Assembly (NCBI GenBank): GCA_025456495.1
Contig: JALOKO010000113.1
Span: 1-8,992, forward strand
Reading direction: 5' to 3'
Origin: Bryobacterales bacterium
GTDB lineage: Bacteria; Acidobacteriota; Terriglobia; Bryobacterales; Bryobacteraceae
Length of the DNA: 8,992 nucleotides
A program made the translations under genes and the position numbers. Shown here piece by piece: positions 1 to 5,175 of the stretch; positions within the stretch are counted from its first letter, which is position 1, and the number at the start of each line of letters is the position of its first letter. The notes below the pieces were generated by a model that did not search any database, was not told the DNA's origin, and saw nothing but the letters and a program-made list of their open reading frames with translations.

Positions 1-879
1 CCGATCTTTGTCCGGGAACTTAACAAACTTATCCTCGATGGATGGACAGTAGCGTGGGCCAACGCCTTGAATTTGCCCACTGTAGAGTGGCGACCGCTCC
101 AGATTGCGTAGGATCACCTCACGGGTCCCCTCAGTGGTGTAGGCGTGGTAGCAACATACTTGGCGCTGCGTTGCGTTGGAGGAAAGGAAGCTGAACAAGG
201 TTGGTTCCGGATCCCCTTCCTGAATCGTAAACTGAGACCAATCCACGGTCCGCCCGTCAAGCCTCGGCGGAGTTCCGGTCTTCATCCGCGTCCAGCGCAT
301 TCCTAGATTGCGCACCTGGTCGCCCAACAGAACGGAAGGCAGCTCACCGCTACGACCACAGCCAAAAGCACGTTCCCCAACGCGAGCCATCCCATTCAGA
401 AACGTACCGGTGGTCAAGATCACGGCGGCAGCATGCAACTCGCGTCCATCCGCCAGGACCACCCCGTCTACACGGCGCCCGCCCGAGCCATCATTGGCAA
501 GCAATAAAGCAGCAATTTCGGCCTGCACCAGGCGCAAATTGGATTGCTGCTCAAGCACCTCACGCATCCGTGTCCGGTAGAGCTTCTTGTCGCATTGGGC
601 TCGTGGCGCCCACACCGCTGGACCCCGGCTTGTGTTCAATAGGCGAAACTGAATCCCCGCGTGGTCTGTGACCGTTCCCATCAAGCCGCCAAGGGCATCG
701 ATCTCCCGCGCCAAATGGCCCTTCGCGATCCCGCCCATTGCCGGATTGCAACTCATCTGGGCAATCAAGTCCAGATTCATGCTCACCAGGGCGGTTCTCG
801 CTCCGATTCTGGCGGCCGCGTGGGCCGCTTCACAGCCTGCGTGTCCCCCGCCAATCACGATGACATCCAACTTAGACAT
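1..879 (-). CDS. mnmG: MnmG (GidA), tRNA uridine-5-carboxymethylaminomethyl modification enzyme, N-terminal part
   Basis: FAD-dependent subunit which, with the GTPase MnmE, installs the carboxymethylaminomethyl group on the wobble uridine (U34) of several cytoplasmic tRNAs. Reading the minus strand from 879 gives 293 uninterrupted codons that run off the left window edge, about half of a protein that is usually around 620 residues. The product opens with MSKLDVIVIGGGHAG, the dinucleotide-binding fold (GGGHAG at 10-15). CNPAMGG follows at 44-50, and the family signature GPRYCPSIEDKFVKF lies at 274-288. Cys44 and Cys278 correspond to the two conserved functional cysteines of the family. ATG at 877-879 is the natural start because the Rossmann motif follows at once. 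No Shine-Dalgarno sequence is visible before it: the leader is pyrimidine-rich. The gene is divergent from purD. Identification is secure; completeness beyond the edge cannot be judged. Confidence 0.97.
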   Translation of the reverse strand, partial: MSKLDVIVIGGGHAGCEAAHAAARIGARTALVSMNLDLIAQMSCNPAMGGIAKGHLAREIDALGGLMGTVTDHAGIQFRLLNTSRGPAVWAPRAQCDKKLYRTRMREVLEQQSNLRLVQAEIAALLLANDGSGGRRVDGVVLADGRELHAAAVILTTGTFLNGMARVGERAFGCGRSGELPSVLLGDQVRNLGMRWTRMKTGTPPRLDGRTVDWSQFTIQEGDPEPTLFSFLSSNATQRQVCCYHAYTTEGTREVILRNLERSPLYSGQIQGVGPRYCPSIEDKFVKFPDKDR

Positions 880-918
880 ACAGTTCGGAACCAAAGAAAG
901 GAAATGCTACGCTCTTCC

Positions 919-937
919 GGCCAATCGACGACTGGCC
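919..937 (-). promoter_or_regulatory. 5'-terminal stem-loop in the mnmG leader RNA
   Basis: On the minus strand GGCCAGTC and GATTGGCC form an 8-bp stem with one G-U wobble around a 3-base loop. The plus-strand copy has an A-C mismatch at the wobble position, so the fold is better as RNA from mnmG. It would begin within a base or two of the transcription start predicted from the TAGAAT box at 950-945, placing it at the extreme 5' end of the message. Such hairpins can protect mRNA from 5'-end-dependent decay; that role is inferred. Confidence 0.4.
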
Positions 938-944
938 TCAACCT

Positions 945-972
945 ATTCTAGGGGGCTCTGTTTCGTTGACAA
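945..972 (-). promoter_or_regulatory. Predicted mnmG promoter (TTGTCA-16-TAGAAT)
   Basis: On the minus strand a -35 box TTGTCA (972-967, five of six consensus bases) is followed after 16 bp by a -10 box TAGAAT (950-945, five of six). Transcription would start near 938, giving an mnmG leader of about 59 nt that starts at the hairpin at 937-919. The -35 box shares five base pairs with that of the opposite-facing purD promoter. Confidence 0.6.
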
Positions 973-994
973 AAGCCTGCCGAGCCTCTAGCCT
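966..994 (+). promoter_or_regulatory. Predicted purD promoter (TTGACA-17-TAGCCT)
   Basis: A perfect -35 box TTGACA (966-971) is followed after the ideal 17 bp by TAGCCT (989-994), which matches the -10 consensus at only three positions. Start of transcription is expected near 1001, just before the Shine-Dalgarno GGGAGG at 1004-1009. This leaves a leader of about 14 nt and argues that translation starts at TTG 1015, not ATG 1000. Confidence 0.5.
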
Positions 995-1014
995 CAGGGA
1001 TGCGGGAGGTTCCG

Positions 1015-2286
1015 TTGAAAGTCTTGATTGTTGGCAATGGTGGAAGAGAACATGCGATTGCCTGGAAACTGGCCCAGTCCGCCAACCCTGCGCAACTGCT
1101 GATGCTACCTGGAAACGCAGGCACCACCGCTTTGGCGACCAACGTCAATAGCCTAAACAGCCAACCGGAGTCTATCGCTGATTTTGCCGCCGAACAGGAC
1201 GTTCAGCTGGTGGTGGTTGGTCCGGAAGCGCCGCTGGTGGCGGGTTTGGCAGACTGTTTGCGCGGCAAGGGCATACCTGTGATCGGTCCTTCCGCTCTTG
1301 CGGCAGAGCTGGAGGGAAGTAAAATCTACGCGAAAGGGTTCTTTAAGCGATACGGCATCCCCACTGCAGCGTTTTTCACTGCGGAGTCTGTTGAGCAGGC
1401 AGAGGAAGCGCTTTCCCATTTCGACGGACCGGTTGTCATCAAGGCTGATGGCTTGGCCGCCGGGAAGGGCGTCATCATTGCTCAAACCAAGGCCGAAGCG
1501 CACGCGGCGATTGCTTCCCTCATGAAGCAGGAAGTACTTGGAGCGGCAGGGCGCAAGCTGGTCTTGGAGGAGTTCCTGATCGGCGAAGAGGTAAGCTTCA
1601 TCGCTCTCACCGATGGCGAACGTATCTGCGCTTTCCCTCCATGCCAGGACCACAAAGCCATTTACGATGGAGACCAGGGACCCAATACCGGTGGCATGGG
1701 CGCCTATTGTGACCAACGCATCCTCACCAAACAGCAGCAGGACGTCATTCTCAACGAGATCATCCTTCCCACCCTTCAAGGACTCCGGGATGAAGGCCGC
1801 CCCTTCCAGGGATTCCTTTTCGCGGGCCTCATGATGACCTCCACAGGTCCCAAGGCGCTGGAGTTCAATGTGCGTCTGGGTGACCCCGAAACCCAGGCTA
1901 TTCTCCACGGCATGCGGGGCGACTTTCTTGACCTGTTGCAGTCTTGCGCCGCAGGCTACCTTGATCCGCGAATTGTGTCCTGGGGACCTGATCCCTCCGT
2001 TTGTGTGGTGCTTGCCGCGGCGAACTACCCAGGCGCCCCCCGCACAGGGGATGCCATCGTAGGTCTGGACGAGGCAACGGCCACCGGAGCTACCGTCTTT
2101 CATGCCGGCACGCGACTGGATGCAGGCACGGTTCGAACTGCCGGTGGCCGCGTGCTTGGAGTGACCGCCGGTGGCTCCACGCTGGAAGCGGCAATTGCAA
2201 ACGCCTACCACGCCGCAGATCTCATTCAGTTCGACGGTAAGCAACAAAGGCGTGATATTGGAGCAAAAGGCCTGAAACGGTGGTAA
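1015..2286 (+). CDS. purD: Phosphoribosylamine-glycine ligase (GAR synthetase)
   Basis: Catalyses the ATP-dependent joining of glycine to 5-phosphoribosylamine, the second step of de novo purine synthesis, in the cytoplasm. The 423-residue product has the normal family length. It starts MKVLIVGNGGREHA (GNGGREHA at 7-14, N-domain), then shows the ATP-grasp core around 105-290 with VVIKADGLAAGKGV at 140-153, PNTGGMGAY at 223-231 and the family signature RLGDPETQAI at 287-296, followed by the C-terminal domain. I place the start at TTG 1015: GGGAGG lies 5 nt upstream and the usual MKVL...GGREHA N-terminus follows. An in-frame ATG at 1000 would add five residues, lacks a ribosome-binding site and lies at the predicted transcription start. 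No second pur gene is adjacent in the window, so it appears to be transcribed alone or with what lies beyond its 3' side. Confidence 0.97.
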   Translation: MKVLIVGNGGREHAIAWKLAQSANPAQLLMLPGNAGTTALATNVNSLNSQPESIADFAAEQDVQLVVVGPEAPLVAGLADCLRGKGIPVIGPSALAAELEGSKIYAKGFFKRYGIPTAAFFTAESVEQAEEALSHFDGPVVIKADGLAAGKGVIIAQTKAEAHAAIASLMKQEVLGAAGRKLVLEEFLIGEEVSFIALTDGERICAFPPCQDHKAIYDGDQGPNTGGMGAYCDQRILTKQQQDVILNEIILPTLQGLRDEGRPFQGFLFAGLMMTSTGPKALEFNVRLGDPETQAILHGMRGDFLDLLQSCAAGYLDPRIVSWGPDPSVCVVLAAANYPGAPRTGDAIVGLDEATATGATVFHAGTRLDAGTVRTAGGRVLGVTAGGSTLEAAIANAYHAADLIQFDGKQQRRDIGAKGLKRW

Positions 2287-2379
2287 TGGAGCGTCTCCCA
2301 CCCTCGTGTCGGCCAAGGACGGCCGGCCAACGTTAGTCCCATCCAGCAATCAGCGCAAGCGTTGTGCTCAGCGGCAGGC

Positions 2380-2385
2380 TACACT
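2380..2385 (+). promoter_or_regulatory. Possible -10 box for tRNA-Arg
   Basis: TACACT at 2380-2385 matches four of six -10 bases and would start transcription around 2392, eight bases before the mature tRNA 5' end. I could not find a convincing -35 box at 16-18 bp. The rest of 2287-2399 holds no gene. It has only a short GGCC-based hairpin near 2312-2330 with no following T run, so I do not call a purD terminator. Confidence 0.25.
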
Positions 2386-2399
2386 GAAAAAGAACCCGA

Positions 2400-2476
2400 G
2401 GGTGCGTAGCTCAGCTGGATAGAGCGTCCGCCTCCTAAGCGGAAGGTCGCTGGTTCGAATCCAGCCGCGCCTACCA
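2400..2476 (+). tRNA. tRNA-Arg (anticodon CCT)
   Basis: The full 77-nt cloverleaf can be folded by hand. Acceptor arm GGGTGCG (2400-2406) pairs with CGCGCCT (2466-2472). T8 A9 are followed by D stem GCTC/GAGC and anticodon stem TCCGC/GCGGA around the loop CTCCTAA. The variable loop is AGGTC, the T stem GCTGG/CCAGC encloses TTCGAAT, the discriminator is A and CCA is encoded. Anticodon CCT reads AGG, hence arginine. The acceptor stem closes with a G1-U72 wobble and contains a second U4-G69 wobble, mildly unusual for the first pair. It is a single isolated tRNA gene. Its 3' end is 13 bp from the stop codon of the convergent GH32 gene. Confidence 0.95.
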
Positions 2477-2489
2477 CAGTCCCTCGCTT

Positions 2490-4007
2490 TCAGGAAACCT
2501 GCATTGCGATCGGCCTCCACACCAACTCCTGCAGCATTGCCTTTTTCCCGCTACTGGTAAGCGATATCTCTACGCTTTCCTTCAAGGTGGGATACACCCT
2601 GGTGGTAAGACAACTGGCGCCGCTTCCGTACACCTCCACCATGGAACGATCAAGGTAAACGGTGAGTTGAAGGCGTTCTCCCTTGGACAGGACGCTCGGC
2701 ATGACATACTGCTTGCGATCCTGCGCGTCACTCAGCGACGATCGTGACCGATCCATCACGAGTTGCCCCGCATCACGGTTCCACACTAAGCGCGTTTCCT
2801 CCCGGCGGTCGGGACTGGCATAGAAGCTCAAGGCAATCTGCCGGGCATCCGCTGGATGGATGATCACATCCAAGCGACCTGCGTTGCCCGCGACGCCGCT
2901 GGCGCGAATCTCATCGTTCAAGGGATCCCCGATAGGCTGGTTCCGTACGGCCGTCTGAAAGCGGTGCAAGCGGTTACACAGGGGATGCGGCTCCATGCGC
3001 AATCCGCCAGCGTCATCCATACTCAAGACGCGTGGCAACGTGAGAGCTCCAGCCCAGCCGGCCGCTACCTGGGCCTCCTGGGAACGGCCCTCCCAGCTCC
3101 AACCAAACATCACACGCCGGTCAGCACCGTCAACGAAAACCTGTGGCGCATAGAAATGCCCGCCATCATCCAGACTGCCCATCCGCTCAATGGAAAAGCG
3201 CCTGTCGCGGTATTCCCCAATCAGGTACATAGCCTTCCGCAGTGGGATGGGAGAGATCAACAGAACATGCTTGCGACCCAGGGGGAAAAAGTTCGGGCAC
3301 TCCCACATCGTGCCCAAATCGGAGTCGTCACTGGAAACCAACGGATGCAGATACTCCCAGCTACGGAGATCCTGGCTGCGGTACAGCAGAACCATTCCCC
3401 CCTTGCCTTTGACGCCACTACCGAGGGCCATCAACCAGTCCGTGCCCTCTTTCCACACAAAAGGATCGCGGAACCCGGTGACCTCCAAGCCTGCGGGAGG
3501 AGCGGAGATCACGGGGTTCTTTTCCCACTTCGTCCAAGCCTCCAATTGCGGATGAGAGCTTGTTGCTATCGCCTGTACCTCCGGCTGCGTCCCCGTGTAG
3601 ACAATCGTGGGGGTATCGCCGTCCACCACCAGACAACCCGAGAAGACGCCATCCTTGTCGTATCCACCGGGGGTGGGGGCAAGGGCCATTGGAAGATGCC
3701 GCCACTGCAGCAAATCCTTGCTCACCGCGTGACCCCAATGCATGTCTCCCCACACCGCTCCACCGGGATTGTGTTGATAAAACACGTGATACTCGCCGCC
3801 GTAAAACGCCAGCCCATTCGGGTCGTTCATCCAGTTGCGGGGCGCCAGGAAATGGAAACGCGGACGGTGCAAATCCGATGGAAAGGGTAGACCCTGCTTG
3901 ACCTTGTGGTGTTCAGGCAACCGTGGGGAACGTTGGGCGCCGGCAAGCAATCCCGATAGGCCGGGAATTCCCAACCCCGTGCTCCGTAGCCAAACTCGAC
4001 GATTCAT
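2490..4007 (-). CDS. Glycoside hydrolase family 32 protein (levanase / fructan beta-fructosidase type), Tat-like signal
   Basis: Predicted to hydrolyse beta-fructosidic bonds in fructans such as levan or inulin, or in sucrose. The 505-residue product has the GH32 catalytic motifs: WMNDPNG at 59-65 (nucleophile Asp62), FRDP at 179-182 (transition-state stabiliser Asp181) and WECPN at 235-239 (acid/base Glu236). These lie in a five-bladed propeller over roughly residues 48-350. The C-terminal beta-sandwich follows, with RSMVEVYGSG about 40 residues from the end, as is typical. The N-terminus NRRVWLR followed by a Gly/Leu/Ala stretch and a polar region resembles a twin-arginine export signal, so an extracytoplasmic enzyme is likely. 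AAGGGGG (4020-4014) sits 6 nt before the ATG. No fructose transporter, fructokinase or SusCD pair is next to it. The gene 54 bp upstream on the same strand may be cotranscribed. Substrate cannot be fixed from sequence; family assignment is firm. Confidence 0.93.
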   Translation of the reverse strand: MNRRVWLRSTGLGIPGLSGLLAGAQRSPRLPEHHKVKQGLPFPSDLHRPRFHFLAPRNWMNDPNGLAFYGGEYHVFYQHNPGGAVWGDMHWGHAVSKDLLQWRHLPMALAPTPGGYDKDGVFSGCLVVDGDTPTIVYTGTQPEVQAIATSSHPQLEAWTKWEKNPVISAPPAGLEVTGFRDPFVWKEGTDWLMALGSGVKGKGGMVLLYRSQDLRSWEYLHPLVSSDDSDLGTMWECPNFFPLGRKHVLLISPIPLRKAMYLIGEYRDRRFSIERMGSLDDGGHFYAPQVFVDGADRRVMFGWSWEGRSQEAQVAAGWAGALTLPRVLSMDDAGGLRMEPHPLCNRLHRFQTAVRNQPIGDPLNDEIRASGVAGNAGRLDVIIHPADARQIALSFYASPDRREETRLVWNRDAGQLVMDRSRSSLSDAQDRKQYVMPSVLSKGERLQLTVYLDRSMVEVYGSGASCLTTRVYPTLKESVEISLTSSGKKAMLQELVWRPIAMQVS

Positions 4008-4022
4008 GCGCAGCCCCCTTTG

Positions 4023-4053
4023 CGGAATCCCGCAATCGCTCTCGGAAATTCCG
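4023..4053 (-). promoter_or_regulatory. Palindrome and repeated CGGAA motif upstream of the GH32 gene
   Basis: CGGAA-A-TTCCG (4043-4053) is an 11-bp palindrome with a single central base. A second CGGAA half-site at 4023-4027 lies exactly 20 bp away, about two helical turns. Both sit 16 to 46 bp before the GH32 start codon, where an operator could act. No regulator is assigned; chance is possible. Confidence 0.25.
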
Positions 4054-4061
4054 TCCCAAAC

Positions 4062-4550
4062 TCAACGGGTCCCCATCAGCCAGGACGGACCACGGGACGG
4101 TGGAACCCAGCGGGTTCTGGCCTCCTCATGGTGCATGAGATCCCCTTCGTAAAACGCCCGATCCGCACGACGAAGGTCTCCATAGGCTTCAACGGCAATC
4201 GCCACCCGATCCACGTGGCTAAGCTGCTGCGGAAGGCGCGAAAGCAACGTTGCCACCAACCGCACCCAGAAAACGGTAAGGGTGTCATGGTATCCCGATG
4301 TTGGTGTGTTCACCCCACCATAGGACTCGTTCAAACGCGGAATGGTTGCGCGCAGGACCCGGAGAGCCTCATCGCTACCCAGAGAGAGAATCAACGCCGC
4401 CGCAACACCAACGTGCGCACGGTGTGTCCACTCCCGTTGAGGAAGGGTGCAGGCGCGAAATTGTCGAATAAACGATTCCAGGTCCGTCTCATGCCGCAGC
4501 CATTTCTCGCGCAGCGCGGAGTCAAGATCAGACTCAACACGAATTCCCAT
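4062..4550 (-). CDS. Conserved protein of unknown function (WTHxAH / NTxTSGYH family)
   Basis: A 162-residue, probably soluble protein with no signal peptide or membrane segment. Conserved-looking blocks are WTHRAHV (41-47), a helical Ala/Leu-rich stretch (48-70), LNESYGGVNTPTSGYHDTLTVFW (within 73-95, His88) and a C-terminal EARTRWVPP segment. I recall similar uncharacterised proteins in several bacterial phyla, with the same invariant His and Trp residues, but know no assigned function. The clustered His/Asn/Thr residues suggest a ligand or metal site (inference). The open frame continues upstream to 4766, but that would overlap the divergent asnC gene. ATG 4550 has no strong Shine-Dalgarno and stands six bases after a TATACT box, so a leaderless start is possible. 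The GH32 gene follows after 54 bp. The gene is divergent from asnC. Confidence 0.8.
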   Translation of the reverse strand: MGIRVESDLDSALREKWLRHETDLESFIRQFRACTLPQREWTHRAHVGVAAALILSLGSDEALRVLRATIPRLNESYGGVNTPTSGYHDTLTVFWVRLVATLLSRLPQQLSHVDRVAIAVEAYGDLRRADRAFYEGDLMHHEEARTRWVPPSRGPSWLMGTR

Positions 4551-4586
4551 TGCCCAAGTATACGCGGCAACGATATACTTCCAAAG
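4550..4586. promoter_or_regulatory. Overlapping divergent promoters and 7-bp inverted repeat between the unknown gene and asnC
   Basis: AAGTATA (4556-4562) and TATACTT (4574-4580) form a perfect inverted repeat with an 11-bp spacer. Each arm contains TATACT, which matches five of six -10 bases. For asnC, TTGCCC (4550-4555), 18 bp and TATACT (4574-4579) predict a start near 4586. For the leftward gene, TTGGAA (4584-4579), 16 bp and TATACT (4562-4557) predict a start at about 4550, the A of its ATG. The two promoters overlap almost fully. Lrp/AsnC proteins often repress their own gene from such a site, so this is also a candidate operator. Confidence 0.5.
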
Positions 4587-4626
4587 CGAAAACCACTTCG
4601 TCAAACGCTTTCCAAGGAAAACGAAC

Positions 4627-5121
4627 ATGGATGCCATCGATTCCAAAGTTCTGTTCTGCCTGTCCCACGACGGCCGCATCAGTTGGACAGATCTTGCCCA
4701 GCAACTGGGACTTTCGGCCCCCGCCGCAGCCGATCGTGTCCGCAAGCTTGAGGAGGCGGGCATCATCCGCGGCTACACCGCCATCGTTCCTCCTCCGGCG
4801 ATGGGTCTACAGCTTTCCGCTTTTGTCGCCATCACATTCGGCAAGTCCAAACACCGGAAGCCCTTCCTGAAAGCAATCCAACGCATTCCCGAGGTCCTGG
4901 AGTGTCATCACGTTGCCGGAGAGGAAGACTTCCTGCTGAAGGTGGTCGCGCGGGACACTGCTCATCTGGATCACCTTGTAGGCGAGCAACTTCGATCCCT
5001 TTCCGGCGTCCTGCGGACACGCACCACGGTGGTTCTTTCGACGCAAAAGGAAGGATCCTTCCGTCCTTCGCCGCCGTCCGGGGAAGCACCAATGGATGAG
5101 CGGGGCGCAACCCACGGATAA
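4627..5121 (+). CDS. Lrp/AsnC family transcriptional regulator
   Basis: A 164-residue DNA-binding regulator; family members sense amino acids or related small molecules as dimers to hexadecamers. An N-terminal winged helix-turn-helix spans about 3-58, with WTDLAQQLGLSAPAAADRVRKL at its core in residues 20-41 and the following EEAGIIRGYTAIV. The alpha/beta effector-binding (RAM) domain spans about 62-139, including VAGEEDFLLKVV (97-108). A charged, Ser/Pro-rich tail of about 25 residues extends past the domain and looks disordered. ATG 4627 is chosen because AAGGA (4614-4618) is 8 nt upstream and the HTH starts immediately; earlier in-frame codons would run through the promoter region. The ligand is not predictable. 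Position next to the unknown gene and the GH32 gene, and upstream of the amidase, makes these candidate targets along with asnC itself (inference). Confidence 0.92.
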   Translation: MDAIDSKVLFCLSHDGRISWTDLAQQLGLSAPAAADRVRKLEEAGIIRGYTAIVPPPAMGLQLSAFVAITFGKSKHRKPFLKAIQRIPEVLECHHVAGEEDFLLKVVARDTAHLDHLVGEQLRSLSGVLRTRTTVVLSTQKEGSFRPSPPSGEAPMDERGATHG

Positions 5122-5144
5122 GCGCCATCGAGACTGCCGACAAG

Positions 5145-5175
5145 ACCCACTTCCTATAGTGAATCGGAGGTGGGT
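5145..5175 (+). promoter_or_regulatory. Hairpin sequestering the amidase Shine-Dalgarno; TATAGT in the loop
   Basis: ACCCACTTCC (5145-5154) pairs with GGAGGTGGGT (5166-5175) over ten positions, with one U-G wobble, around an 11-base loop. The right arm contains the whole GGAGG ribosome-binding site (5166-5170) and ends one base before ATG 5176, so the folded RNA should hide the start signals. No T run follows, so it is not a standard terminator. The loop holds TATAGT (5155-5160), a five-of-six -10 match without a clear -35. A transcript begun there would start near 5167 and lack the left arm. Confidence 0.55.

Noticed and set aside
2312..2330. CGGCC-loop-GGCCG hairpin after purD as a terminator
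   Set aside because: Only five base pairs and no T run on either strand.
1153..2349. 398-codon open frame on the minus strand opposite purD
   Set aside because: It is the mirror of purD in a GC-rich gene; the translation has no recognisable motif and purD is certain from end to end.
2856..3890. 344-codon open frame on the plus strand opposite the GH32 gene
   Set aside because: Antisense shadow: no domain, no ribosome-binding site I could see, and the opposite strand carries all GH32 catalytic motifs.
4020..4751. 243-codon open frame on the plus strand across the unknown gene and the asnC start
   Set aside because: Composition is Arg/Pro/Ser-rich as in shadow frames, and it would overlap two better-supported genes.
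4551..4766. N-terminal extension of the unknown protein by 72 residues
   Set aside because: It would overlap the divergent asnC coding region and its promoter; the extension has no conserved feature.
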